NCBI RefSeq assembly: GCF_039388985.1
Contig: NZ_CP135021.1
Location: 434,001 to 498,000, forward strand
DNA from: Buchnera aphidicola (Aphis aurantii)
GTDB taxonomy: Bacteria; Pseudomonadota; Gammaproteobacteria; Enterobacterales; Enterobacteriaceae
Direction of reading: 5' to 3'
DNA: 64,000 nt
A program made the translations under genes and the position numbers. The number at the start of each line of letters is the position of its first letter. Position 1 is the stretch's first letter. Shown here piece after piece: positions 41,361 through 50,622 of the stretch. The notes under the pieces are model-generated. The model had not been told where the DNA came from. It saw only the letters and a program-made list of their open reading frames with translations, and did not search any database.

Positions 41361-43949
41361 ATGGAACAAGAATATTGCCCAAAAAATATAGAAATATATG
41401 TACAAAAATATTGGGACAAAAATAAAACTTTTCATGTTTATGAAGATAATACAAAAGAAAAATACTATTGTCTCCCAATGCTTCCATATCCTTCTGGAAA
41501 ATTACATATGGGTCATGTGAGAAATTATACTATTAGTGATGTAATTTCAAGATATCAAAGAATGTTAGGAAAAAATGTTTTACAGCCTATTGGCTGGGAT
41601 GCTTTTGGTTTGCCCGCAGAAGAAGCTGCTATTAAAAATAATACGATTCCAGCATCTTGGACATATAAAAATATCAATTATATGAAAAAACAACTGAAAT
41701 CATTAGGTTTTAGCTATGACTGGGATCGAGAAATCACTACATGTAAACCAGAATATTATAAATGGGAGCAATGGTTTTTTATTCAATTATATAAAAAAAA
41801 ACTAGTGTATAAAAAAAATAGTTTTGTAAATTGGTGCCCTCACGATAAAACTGTATTAGCTAATGAACAAGTAATAAACGGTTGTTGCTGGCGATGTCAA
41901 AGCACTGTAAAAATAAAAAAAATACCACAATGGTTTATGAAAATTAGAAATTATGCAGAATCTTTATACAATGATTTAAATCAATTAAAAAACTGGCCAG
42001 AAAAAGTTAAAAACATGCAAAAAAATTGGATTGGAAGATCAGAAGGATTTGAAATTACCTTTAATGTTAAAAATAACAATAAAAAAATTAAAATATTTAC
42101 TACGAGAATTGATACTATAATGGGCGTTACATATATTGCTATATCTCCATTTCATCAATTTTCTATATATCTATCTAAAAAAAATCAAAAATTAAAAAAT
42201 TTTATCAAACAACAAAATAATGCAAATTTTTCTGTCAAAGACATCGAAAAAACAAAATTCAAAGGGATAAATACTCACATATTCGCGATTCATCCTATTA
42301 CAAATAAAGAAATACCTATTTGGATAGCAAATTTTGTAATTAATGATTATGGTACTGGAGCCGTAATGTCTGTCCCTGGTCATAACCAAAATGATTGGAA
42401 TTTTGCTATACAAAATAATTTAAAAATTAAATATGTAATTCAACAAAAAAATATAAAAGATGTTAATTCAATTGAAAAAAAATTTTTATCTAAAAAAGGA
42501 ATATTAATTAATTCTAGCGAATTTAATAAGCTTGATTCTGAAGAAGCAACAAAAAAAATCAAAAAAAAATTATTAAAAGAAAAAAAAATAAAAATAAAAA
42601 TTACATATAAACTACAAGACTGGTGTATATCTAGACAACGTTATTGGGGAGCTCCAATTCCAATGGCAAAAATGAAAAATGGAAAAATTGTTTCAGTACC
42701 AGAAATAGATTTGCCTGTATTGTTACCAGAAATAAAAAATCATTTTAATTCATTAAACAACTCTTTAGATCAAAAATCAAATTTCTATGTGACAAAAATT
42801 AACAATAAGACTGCTATTAGAGAAAAAGATACTTTTGATACATTTATGGAATCTTCTTGGTATTACGCAAGGTATACTTGTCCTAATTTTAAACAAGGTA
42901 TAATTGATCCTATAGCATCTAAATATTGGTTACCTGTTGATCAATATATTGGAGGTATAGAACATGCTATTATGCATTTAATGTATTTTAGATTTTATCA
43001 TAAATTACTACGTGATTTTAAATTGGTTAAATTTGATGAACCAGTGAATAATTTAATATGTCAAGGAATGGTTTTATCAGAAGCATTTTATCAAATTGGC
43101 AACAATAATGAGCGAAATTGGATTCATAAATCTAATGTACATATTGAAAAAAACATCAAAGGAGAGATTACTCAAGTCACAGATAAAAAAGGAAAAAACG
43201 TTATATATGCCGGAATGATTAAAATGTCTAAATCTAAAAATAATGGAGTTGAACCGGAATTAATGATTAATAATTATGGAGCTGATACAATTCGATTATT
43301 TATTATGTTTTCTGCGCCAATAGAATCATCATTAGAATGGAATGAATCTGGAGTTCAAGGAATTTTTCGGTTTTTAAAAAAATTATGGAAATTATCATTT
43401 AGTTATATAAAAATTAAACATATATATAAAAAAATAGATATTAACCATTTAAATATCAAGCAAAAAAAAATGTATCATTTATTACATAAAACTATTTTCC
43501 ACGTTTCTGATGATATTAGTCATAGAAAATCATTTAACACTGCTATTGCTAGAATTATGGAATTAGTAAATGCATTAAGAAAGTTTAAATTAGAAAATGA
43601 AGAAGATAAATGTATTATGAAAGATACATTGGTTTCAATTATAAAAATGCTTTATCCATTTACACCTCATTTGTGTTTTATATTATGGAAATATTTAAAT
43701 AACAATTGTTTTATAGATGATGAAAAGTGGCCTGTTTTTCAAAAAAAATTTTTATTAAAAACCAATGATATATTAGTTATTCAAATCAATGGAAAAAAAA
43801 TATCTACTATAGAAATTCCAAACAATTTAACAAAAAAAGAAATTTTTTCTTATATTCAAAATGACTTATTTGTACAAAAAAAAATAAAAAATCGAAATAT
43901 AAATAAAATAATTTATATTCCTAAAAAAATAATTAATTTTGTAATATAA
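41361..43949 (+). CDS. leuS: Leucyl-tRNA synthetase
   Basis: The 862-residue class I synthetase (E. coli 860) charges tRNA-Leu, including leuW in this window. The HIGH motif is in PYPSGKLHMGHVRNY (about residues 38-52), the CP1 editing domain has TTRIDTIMGVTYIAISP and FVINDYGTGAVMSVPGHNQND, and the KMSKS motif is in GMIKMSKSKNNGV (about residues 617-629). GAGAA precedes ATG 41361. Several A8-A9 tracts are in frame. lptE, between leuS and holA in E. coli, is missing. Confidence 0.98.
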   Translation: MEQEYCPKNIEIYVQKYWDKNKTFHVYEDNTKEKYYCLPMLPYPSGKLHMGHVRNYTISDVISRYQRMLGKNVLQPIGWDAFGLPAEEAAIKNNTIPASWTYKNINYMKKQLKSLGFSYDWDREITTCKPEYYKWEQWFFIQLYKKKLVYKKNSFVNWCPHDKTVLANEQVINGCCWRCQSTVKIKKIPQWFMKIRNYAESLYNDLNQLKNWPEKVKNMQKNWIGRSEGFEITFNVKNNNKKIKIFTTRIDTIMGVTYIAISPFHQFSIYLSKKNQKLKNFIKQQNNANFSVKDIEKTKFKGINTHIFAIHPITNKEIPIWIANFVINDYGTGAVMSVPGHNQNDWNFAIQNNLKIKYVIQQKNIKDVNSIEKKFLSKKGILINSSEFNKLDSEEATKKIKKKLLKEKKIKIKITYKLQDWCISRQRYWGAPIPMAKMKNGKIVSVPEIDLPVLLPEIKNHFNSLNNSLDQKSNFYVTKINNKTAIREKDTFDTFMESSWYYARYTCPNFKQGIIDPIASKYWLPVDQYIGGIEHAIMHLMYFRFYHKLLRDFKLVKFDEPVNNLICQGMVLSEAFYQIGNNNERNWIHKSNVHIEKNIKGEITQVTDKKGKNVIYAGMIKMSKSKNNGVEPELMINNYGADTIRLFIMFSAPIESSLEWNESGVQGIFRFLKKLWKLSFSYIKIKHIYKKIDINHLNIKQKKMYHLLHKTIFHVSDDISHRKSFNTAIARIMELVNALRKFKLENEEDKCIMKDTLVSIIKMLYPFTPHLCFILWKYLNNNCFIDDEKWPVFQKKFLLKTNDILVIQINGKKISTIEIPNNLTKKEIFSYIQNDLFVQKKIKNRNINKIIYIPKKIINFVI

Positions 43950-43975
43950 AAAAATTAACATGGTATTTTATTTAT

Positions 43976-44977
43976 ATGAAATTTATACATACAGAAGAAT
44001 TAAAAAAAAACATTAAAAATTTAAATGCTTTTTATATTCTTCTAGGAGAAGATTTAATTTTATTGAATATAAACACAAAAATAATATTAAATTTTGCTGC
44101 AAAAAAAAATTTTAAAGAACATTATATTATTAGCATAGAAAAAAACACAGATTGGACTAAAGTTATTAATTTTTATCATTCAAATAACTTATTTTTTGAA
44201 AAAAAAGTTTTAATTATAGACTTAATAATAAAAAATTTAAATCCTTTATTAGAACAAAATATAAATGAATTATTTTTTTTAAAAAATATAGATATATTAA
44301 CCATATTCAAATTTAATCATCTATCTAAAAGATTTAAAAATTATTTATTAACCAAAAAAAAAATATTAAATGATTATATGAACATTATATGGTGCTTTAC
44401 ACCAAATGGTTTAAATTTTAAAAATTGGTTAAAATATGAAATAAAAGAAAAAAAAATACAAATAACTAATGATGCTTTTTTACTTTTATATAAATCTTAT
44501 GAAGGAAATACATTATTTATATATAATATATTAAATATGATAAAAATCATATGGCCAAATAAAAATATTACATCAAGAAAAATAATAAATATTATTAATA
44601 AATTTTCTATTTTTACTCCTTTAGACTGGATTAATGCAATTTTTCAAAATAAAACAGAAAAAGCTTTGTATATATTAGATAATTTTCAAAAACAAAAATA
44701 TAATTCTTTTATTTTGATACGTGCGTTACAAAAAGATTTATTAATATTAATTAATATTAAACGTGAAAAACAAATAAAAATGAGTGTATTTTTTAAACAA
44801 AATAATATTTTTTATGACAGAATTAAATTTTTTAATTTCGCTATTAAATCAATAAATTTTAATAATTTTTTCAAAGTAATTAGAATTTTATTACAGATAG
44901 AGATTAAAATTAAAGAAGAATATAATTATAATGTATGGGAAGCTTTAAAAACACTAACATTGTTGCTGTCTTCATAA
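43976..44977 (+). CDS. holA: DNA polymerase III delta subunit
   Basis: The 333-residue protein (E. coli 343) is the clamp-loader subunit that opens the beta sliding clamp. Sequence conservation is low in the N-terminal AAA+-like part and better later: FTPLDWINAIF, KALYILDNF, LIRALQKDLLILINIKR and VWEALKTLTLLL align with E. coli HolA. Position between leuS and nadD is as in E. coli. It contains an A10 run (44354-44363) that is in frame. Confidence 0.93.
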   Translation: MKFIHTEELKKNIKNLNAFYILLGEDLILLNINTKIILNFAAKKNFKEHYIISIEKNTDWTKVINFYHSNNLFFEKKVLIIDLIIKNLNPLLEQNINELFFLKNIDILTIFKFNHLSKRFKNYLLTKKKILNDYMNIIWCFTPNGLNFKNWLKYEIKEKKIQITNDAFLLLYKSYEGNTLFIYNILNMIKIIWPNKNITSRKIINIINKFSIFTPLDWINAIFQNKTEKALYILDNFQKQKYNSFILIRALQKDLLILINIKREKQIKMSVFFKQNNIFYDRIKFFNFAIKSINFNNFFKVIRILLQIEIKIKEEYNYNVWEALKTLTLLLSS

Positions 44978-45005
44978 AAACTACATAACTAAAATATAGA
45001 CTAAA

Positions 45006-45636
45006 ATGAAAGAAATATATGCAATTTTTGGCGGTAATTTTGATCCTATTCATTATGGACATCTTATTTCTGCAAAAAACTTGGCAAAAGAAATTTCAAT
45101 AAAAAAAATAATATTATTACCTAATCATTATCCTCCTCATCGTAATAAAACTACAACATCTCTGAAAGATAAACTAAAGATGATTAAATACGCTACTAAA
45201 AATGATAATTTATTTGAAATAAGCTTATTGGAGACAACAAAAAAAAAAATTTTATACTATAGAAACATTAAAAAAAATAAGACTAAAAATTGGATTCTTG
45301 AAACCATTGTGTTTTATAATAGGAGAGGATAATTTAAATAATTTAAATCTTTGGAAAAATTGGAAAAAAATATTATTATATACTCATTTATTAATTATTC
45401 CAAGACAACATATCGACACAAATAATCATGAATTAAAAAAATGGATTATTTTACATACTACCAAAAATAAAAATTCTTTACATCAACAAGCATTTGGATT
45501 GATTTTTTTTTCATCTATACCTCCTATACAAATTTCATCCACTCAAATAAGAAAAAATTTTTCTAGTGGAAAAAGTGTGAATGGATTTTTACCCATATCA
45601 GTAGAAAAATACATTTTTTTAAAAAAATTATATTAA
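45006..45636 (+). CDS. nadD: Nicotinate-nucleotide adenylyltransferase, frameshifted in a poly(A) tract
   Basis: NadD adenylylates nicotinate mononucleotide on the way to NAD and is usually essential. The first frame (ATG 45006) has IFGGNFDPIHYGH, the nucleotidyltransferase HxGH-type motif, and LLPNHYPPHRNK. It leaves the family alignment after LLETTKKK at a coding-strand A11 (45239-45249). The next frame, one base on, continues FYTIETLKKIRL..PLCFIIGEDNL to the conserved SSTQIRKNFSSGKSV and stops at 45636. Removing one A gives 209 residues (E. coli 213). Read separately, the frames yield 108 residues and a C-terminal fragment without the catalytic motif. Confidence 0.9.
45239..45249 (+). other. 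A11 tract, frame-error site in nadD
   Basis: ACAAC is followed by eleven A and TTTTATACTATAG. With ten A the reading frame proceeds as KKKFYTIETLKK, matching the E. coli SYTAQTLKE segment. Confidence 0.8.
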
Positions 45637-45690
45637 AAATTGATTTATCTTAAATAAATATCAAATATATTAAATTGATAAAATAAAAAA

Positions 45691-45927
45691 ATGAATATTA
45701 CATTAGATTTAGTAGGGCTTAGATGCCCGGAACCAATTATGATTATTCGGAAAACGATTAGAAAAATTAAACAATATGAAACTATATTAGTTTTATCAGA
45801 TGATCCATCTACTAAAAGAGATATTCCGTATTTTTGTAATTTTATGAAACATCAACTTGTAGAGCACTTTACCCATGTAAAACCTTACCGTTACTTATTA
45901 AAAAAAGGAGTGTATTTAAACATATGA
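45691..45927 (+). CDS. tusA: Sulfurtransferase TusA
   Basis: The 78-residue protein (E. coli 81) relays sulfur from cysteine desulfurase IscS to the TusBCD-TusE-MnmA chain for 2-thiouridine in t[23 protein letters not shown] contains the persulfide Cys, and [18 protein letters not shown] follows, as in E. coli. It stands alone after nadD, followed by a near-perfect hairpin shared with the convergent asd. Confidence 0.96.
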   Translation: MNITLDLVGLRCPEPIMIIRKTIRKIKQYETILVLSDDPSTKRDIPYFCNFMKHQLVEHFTHVKPYRYLLKKGVYLNI

Positions 45928-45962
45928 AAAAAAAATTAATTAATAAGTACACTTTAACAAAG

Positions 45963-45989
45963 TAATATACACACAATGTGTGTATATTA
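45963..45989. terminator. Bidirectional terminator between tusA and asd
   Basis: TAATATACACAC pairs with GTGTGTATATTA around an AAT loop (arms 45963-45974 and 45978-45989), a perfect 12-bp stem. It lies 35 bases after tusA, with T-rich flank ATTAATTAAATTTTTAT on the plus side; asd ends at 46017 from the other direction. Confidence 0.7.
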
Positions 45990-46016
45990 ATTAAATTTTT
46001 ATTTAATATTAAAACA

Positions 46017-47132
46017 CTATATGTTAATTAATAAATTTAACATTCTTCTTAAAGGTTCGGCAGCCCCCCATAATAGTTGATCTCCTACAGTAAAAGCAGA
46101 AACATATCTATTCCCTATACTTAGTTGTCTTAATCTTCCTACTGGTATTTTTAACGTACCAGTAACAGCAGATGGAGTTAATTTAGATATTGTTTCATCA
46201 ATAGTATTAGGAATAAAATTCACCCATTTGTTATGATTAGTAATAATTTCTTCTATATTTTTTAATGAAATATTTTTATTTAATTTAATTAAAAATGATT
46301 GACTATGACATCTTATTGAACTAATACGAACGCATGTACCATCTATTACAACTTTATTTTTGTAACCTAGTATTTTATTTGTTTCAAATTGTCCTTTCCA
46401 TTCTTCTCTACTTTGACCATTACCCATGTTAATATCTATCCATGGTATTAAACTTCCAGCTAATGGAACAGGAAAATATTTTAATGGAAAATCATCATCT
46501 TGAATTTTTTTGGTTACTTTTTTTGTAATATTTAAAATTGAACATGATTGATTTGATAAATCTTCAGATACGATATTATATAACGCGCCCATTTGTTTTA
46601 ACAATTCTATTACATATTGAGCACCAGCACCTGATGCTGCTTGATAAGTAGATACAGAAATCCAATCTATTAAATTACTTGAAAATAACCCACCTAAAGC
46701 CATTAACATCAAACTAACAGTGCAATTACTACCTACAAATGTCTTAATTCCATCGTTTAAAGATTTTTCAATATTTTTTAGATTAATTGGATCTAATACA
46801 ATAATAGAATCATCTTTCATCCTCAAAGTAGAAGCAGCATCTATCCAATAACCTTTCCAATGATTTTCACGTAATTTAGAATAAATAGTATTAGTGTAAG
46901 ATCCTCCTTGGCATGTTAAAATAATATCCATTTCTTTTAACAAATTAATATTATACGCATCTTTAAGTTTTTTAAATGGTACATTATTTATGATAGGACC
47001 ATGTTTTCCAGATTGAGAAGTTGAAAAAAAATGAGGAATAATTTTTACAAAATCGTTTTCTTTATGCATCCGATCTAATAAAACTGAACCCACCATACCA
47101 CGCCATCCAATAAATCCAACAGATTTCATCAT
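46017..47132 (-). CDS. asd: Aspartate-semialdehyde dehydrogenase
   Basis: The 371-residue enzyme (E. coli 367) reduces aspartyl phosphate to the semialdehyde, the common precursor of lysine/diaminopimelate, threonine and methionine. The NADP-binding VGFIGWRGMVGSVLL at the N-terminus and the nucleophile Cys in GSNCTVSLMLMAL (near residue 136) are intact, as is the later SIRCHSQSF. Two consecutive ATG codons start the frame (47132 and 47129); the second matches the E. coli start. It feeds LysA in this window and cell-wall diaminopimelate. Confidence 0.97.
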   Translation of the reverse strand: MMKSVGFIGWRGMVGSVLLDRMHKENDFVKIIPHFFSTSQSGKHGPIINNVPFKKLKDAYNINLLKEMDIILTCQGGSYTNTIYSKLRENHWKGYWIDAASTLRMKDDSIIVLDPINLKNIEKSLNDGIKTFVGSNCTVSLMLMALGGLFSSNLIDWISVSTYQAASGAGAQYVIELLKQMGALYNIVSEDLSNQSCSILNITKKVTKKIQDDDFPLKYFPVPLAGSLIPWIDINMGNGQSREEWKGQFETNKILGYKNKVVIDGTCVRISSIRCHSQSFLIKLNKNISLKNIEEIITNHNKWVNFIPNTIDETISKLTPSAVTGTLKIPVGRLRQLSIGNRYVSAFTVGDQLLWGAAEPLRRMLNLLINI

Positions 47133-47434
47133 GAATAAATATACGGAATTTTTATAAAAAAATTTTAATTTAAATAAAATGAAACAAAATTTTTTAGTAA
47201 AAATTTTCCGACCTCCGAAAATAAATATAATTATTGTATAATTTTATAAATAATAGTTATTTATGAAAATATTAAATTTTATTTAAATTTTTAATATACT
47301 ATAAAATGATAAATTTATCTTAAAACAATATTGATATATTAAAATATTTATATAATTTAAAAAACTTCCATTATTTTTTTAAATATATTAAATAGTTACA
47401 ACTTTACATTTTTACAAGGACATAATAAATTAAA
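47133..47434. other. Divergent intergenic region between asd and yhgN
   Basis: About 300 bases of AT-rich sequence separate two divergent genes and should contain both promoters. A small GC-richer island, TTTTCCGACCTCCGAAAA (47203-47220), is a near-palindrome on an otherwise A/T background. I see no ORF or RNA gene. Confidence 0.4.
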
Positions 47435-48022
47435 ATGACTGAAATAACCTCTACAACTATATTATTAATTTTAATCATGGATCCTTTAGGAAATCTTCCT
47501 GTTTTTATGACAATATTGAAAAATTTAAATGCAAAAAGACAAAGAATAGTAGTTATACGAGAAATGATTATAGCTTTAATTATTATGCTGCTATTTTTAT
47601 TCGTTGGAGAAAAAATACTTAGTGTTTTAAGTCTAAAAACTGAGACGGTATCTATATCTGGTGGAATTATTTTATTTTTAATTGCTATTAAAATGATTTT
47701 TCCCACAGAAAATAGTAACGGAGTATCTTCTAATGAAGAACCTTTTTTAGTTCCATTAGCAATCCCATTAGTCGCAGGACCATCTTTATTAGCCACATTA
47801 ATGTTATTATCTCATCAATATTTACATCATATGTCATATTTAGTAGGCTCTTTATTAATAGCATGGTGTTTCACTATCATAGTATTATTACTATCAGGGT
47901 TTTTCTTAAAATTATTTGGTTCTAAAGGTGTAAATGCTTTGGAACGATTAATGGGTTTAATATTAATTATGCTAGCTACTCAAATGTTTCTTGATGGAAT
48001 TAGAGACTGGTTTCGAGCTTAA
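47435..48022 (+). CDS. yhgN: MarC-family inner-membrane protein YhgN
   Basis: The 195-residue protein (E. coli 197) has about six membrane helices. LLILIMDPLGNLPVFM near the N-terminus, ETVSISGGIILFLIAIKMIFP, PFLVPLAIPLVAGPSLLATLMLLSHQY and the C-terminal ALERLMGLILIMLATQMFLDGI are nearly identical to E. coli. Its biochemical role is not established; the family was once linked to antibiotic resistance without support. It is next to asd in E. coli too. Strong conservation in a reduced genome suggests a useful transport or membrane role. Confidence 0.95.
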   Translation: MTEITSTTILLILIMDPLGNLPVFMTILKNLNAKRQRIVVIREMIIALIIMLLFLFVGEKILSVLSLKTETVSISGGIILFLIAIKMIFPTENSNGVSSNEEPFLVPLAIPLVAGPSLLATLMLLSHQYLHHMSYLVGSLLIAWCFTIIVLLLSGFFLKLFGSKGVNALERLMGLILIMLATQMFLDGIRDWFRA

Positions 48023-48087
48023 ATAAATTTTTACTTTCATACGAAATCTTTCACTGAAAAGTAAATTATTATATATCTTTGAAAGCG

Positions 48088-48115
48088 CCTGTTATTATAA
48101 ATAACTAATAACAGG
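48088..48115 (+). terminator. Terminator after yhgN
   Basis: CCTGTTATT (48088-48096) pairs with AATAACAGG (48107-48115), extendable by one A-T pair into the loop. It lies 65 bases after the stop. A weaker repeat with a bulge (TTTACTTTC 48030-48038 with GAAAAGTAAA 48056-48065) precedes it. Confidence 0.5.
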
Positions 48116-48168
48116 TATAAATCATTTTATTGAATGTTTATAAAAAAAATAATATTTAAAGGTGTTTT

Positions 48169-49356
48169 ATGAATATACGAAATTTGAATGAATTAAACAT
48201 TCAAGGAAAAAGAGTCTTAATAAGATGTGATTTGAACGTCCCTATTAAAAATGGAATTATTCAATCTGATGCTAGAATATTAGCTTCACTTCCTACAATT
48301 GAATTTGCACTTCAAAAACAAGCAAAAGTTATTATTATGTCACATTTAGGAAGACCAAAAAATGAATGTTATGAAAAAAAATATTCATTATTTCCTATAT
48401 TTGAATATTTAAAAAAAAAAATAAATTATACCAAAGTATATTTTTCTAATAACTATTTCAATGCTGATTCAATCAATCCTGGAGAACTCTTAGTTTTAGA
48501 AAATGTTCGTTTTAATTCAGGAGAATTAAAAAACGATGCTATTTTATCCCAAAAATATTCTAAATTATGTGATATTTTTGTTATGGATGCCTTTGGAAGT
48601 GCGCATCGAAAACAAGCATCAACATATGGAATTGGAAAATTCGTCAATATTGCATGTGCTGGTCCTCTTTTAAAATATGAAATTAACATGTTGAAAAACG
48701 TACTAAAAAATCCAAAACGTCCTATGATATCTATAGTAGGAGGGGCTAAAGTTTCCACTAAATTTAATGTATTGAATAAACTTTCTAAAATTTCAGATAC
48801 TGTCATTGTTGGAGGTGGAATTGCAAATACTTTTTTAGCAATTGATTATGATATAGGAAAATCATTATATCAACCAGAATTTATATTAGAAGCTAAAAAA
48901 TTACGTGATAAATATAATAATATTGTAATACCGATTGATTCTCGTATAGGAAAAAATTTTTCTGATACCGAACAATCTATTATTAGATTACCATCAAAAA
49001 TTCAAAAAAATGAAGAAATTATGGATTTTGGAGATGAAACTATAAAAAAAATTGTTAAAATTATTAAAAAAGCCAAAACAATTATTTGGAATGGACCTGT
49101 AGGAGTATTTGAATTTCCTAATTTTAGAAAAGGCACAGAACAAATAGCTAAAGCCATAGCAAAAAACTCCGGATTTTCCATAGCAGGAGGCGGTGATACG
49201 TTATCGGTTATTGATATGTTTTCCATAAAAAATGAAATTTCATATATTTCAACAGGAGGAGGTGCATTTTTGGAATTTATTGAAGGTAAAAAATTACCTG
49301 CAATTGATATGTTAGAAAAAAATTTTTCTCAACAAATATTAAAAAATATTTTTTAA
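48169..49356 (+). CDS. pgk: Phosphoglycerate kinase
   Basis: The 395-residue enzyme (E. coli 387) makes ATP and 3-phosphoglycerate from 1,3-bisphosphoglycerate. RVLIRCDLNVPIKNG, SHLGRPKNE, VLENVRFNSGE, SIVGGAKVSTK, WNGPVGVFE and GGGDTLSV mark the substrate and nucleotide sites in order. AAAGG lies upstream of ATG 48169. An A11 run (48411-48421) encoding KKK is in frame. fbaA follows by 33 bases, as in E. coli; epd, upstream there, is missing. Confidence 0.98.
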   Translation: MNIRNLNELNIQGKRVLIRCDLNVPIKNGIIQSDARILASLPTIEFALQKQAKVIIMSHLGRPKNECYEKKYSLFPIFEYLKKKINYTKVYFSNNYFNADSINPGELLVLENVRFNSGELKNDAILSQKYSKLCDIFVMDAFGSAHRKQASTYGIGKFVNIACAGPLLKYEINMLKNVLKNPKRPMISIVGGAKVSTKFNVLNKLSKISDTVIVGGGIANTFLAIDYDIGKSLYQPEFILEAKKLRDKYNNIVIPIDSRIGKNFSDTEQSIIRLPSKIQKNEEIMDFGDETIKKIVKIIKKAKTIIWNGPVGVFEFPNFRKGTEQIAKAIAKNSGFSIAGGGDTLSVIDMFSIKNEISYISTGGGAFLEFIEGKKLPAIDMLEKNFSQQILKNIF

Positions 49357-49389
49357 TTTTAAAAAACTTAAATTTAAATAGGTAAAAAT

Positions 49390-50478
49390 TTGAAGAATTT
49401 AAACTCTATTCAGCCTGGTGTTGTTACCGGTGATGAATGTCGAATGATATTCGAATCAGCCAAAAAAAAACAATGCGCAATACCGGCAGTAAATTGTATA
49501 GGAAATGATTCAATTAATGCTGTATTAAAAACAGCTTCTAAAATAAAATCTCCCGTTATTATCCAATTTTCGTATGGGGGGGCTGCTTTTATTGCAGGAT
49601 TTAAAGAAACATTTAACAAAGATCACGAACAAGCAATCCAAGGTGCTATATCAGGAGCTCAACATGTACATTTAATTGCTCAAAATTATAATGTTCCAGT
49701 TATACTGCATACTGACCACTGTCACAAAGAAATATTACCTTGGATCGATGGTCTAATTGAAGCAGGAGAAAAACATTATAATATACATCAAAAACCTCTT
49801 TTTACATCTCATATGATTGATTTATCTAAAGAATCATTAGAAGAAAATATTCTAATTTGTACTGAATATTTTAAAAAAATAAAAAAAATCAATATGATGT
49901 TAGAAATTGAGTTAGGATGTACAGGTGGCGAAGAAGATGGTATAGATAATAGTACTATTGAAAAAAAACTACTTTATACACAACCTCAAGATGTAAACTA
50001 CGCATATGAAAAGCTAATTCAAATTGGTAAAAATTTTACTATAGCTGCTGCATTTGGAAACGTTCATGGAGTTTATCAAACTGGAAATATTCATTTAAAA
50101 CCTATGATTTTAAAAAAATCTCAAAAATATATTAGCATGAAACATAACCTCGAAAAATTACCATTAAATTTTGTATTCCACGGTGGATCAGGATCAAATT
50201 TAAAAGAAATTAAAGAATCTATCAAATATGGCGTAGTAAAAATGAATATTGATACTGATATACAGTGGGCTGCGTGGAAAGGTGTTTTAGATTTTTATAA
50301 AAAAAATAAATATTTTTTACAAAGTCAACTAGGTAATAAAACTGGAAAAAATCAACCAAATAAAAAATATTATGATCCAAGATCATGGATAAGAAAATCA
50401 CAAGAATCAATGTCTACAAGATTAGAACAAACATTTCATGAGCTGAATACTCTAAGTATTTTACAACAAAATAAATAA
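49390..50478 (+). CDS. fbaA: Fructose-bisphosphate aldolase, class II
   Basis: The 362-residue zinc enzyme (E. coli 359) cleaves fructose 1,6-bisphosphate. The zinc ligands lie in HTDHCHKEILPWIDG, EIELGCTGGEEDG and NVHGVYQ, and FHGGSGSNLKEIKES binds phosphate. The start is TTG at 49390: the resulting N-terminus MKNLNSIQPGVVTGDE aligns with E. coli from its first residues, AGG is seven bases upstream, and no ATG or GTG is suitable. It is part of a pgk-fbaA-mscS run conserved with E. coli. Confidence 0.96.
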   Translation: MKNLNSIQPGVVTGDECRMIFESAKKKQCAIPAVNCIGNDSINAVLKTASKIKSPVIIQFSYGGAAFIAGFKETFNKDHEQAIQGAISGAQHVHLIAQNYNVPVILHTDHCHKEILPWIDGLIEAGEKHYNIHQKPLFTSHMIDLSKESLEENILICTEYFKKIKKINMMLEIELGCTGGEEDGIDNSTIEKKLLYTQPQDVNYAYEKLIQIGKNFTIAAAFGNVHGVYQTGNIHLKPMILKKSQKYISMKHNLEKLPLNFVFHGGSGSNLKEIKESIKYGVVKMNIDTDIQWAAWKGVLDFYKKNKYFLQSQLGNKTGKNQPNKKYYDPRSWIRKSQESMSTRLEQTFHELNTLSILQQNK

Positions 50479-50491
50479 TCTATTTTAAATG

Positions 50492-50517
50492 CGGGGAATA
50501 AATAAAAATATTCTCCG
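50492..50517 (+). terminator. Hairpin after fbaA
   Basis: CGGGGAATA (50492-50500) pairs with TATTCTCCG (50509-50517), a 9-pair stem with one G-T pair and an 8-base loop. It lies 13 bases after the fbaA stop. No T run follows, so it may be an mRNA 3' stabiliser rather than a true intrinsic terminator. Confidence 0.45.
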
Positions 50518-50622
50518 AAAAACTATCAAAAATCATTAATATAATACGTTTGAAAAAAATAAATTATATAATTCGAATAGTTTAAATAAAACAATAATTT
50601 TTAAAACTAATAAGAGATAAAA

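Noticed and set aside
45298-45636. 112-codon ORF considered as an independent gene after a truncated nadD
   Set aside because: Codons before its first ATG continue the NadD alignment up to the A11 tract, so it is the C-terminal part of nadD.
47203-47220. TTTTCCGACCTCCGAAAA near-palindrome upstream of asd as an operator
   Set aside because: It is an isolated short imperfect repeat with no known regulator; chance cannot be excluded.
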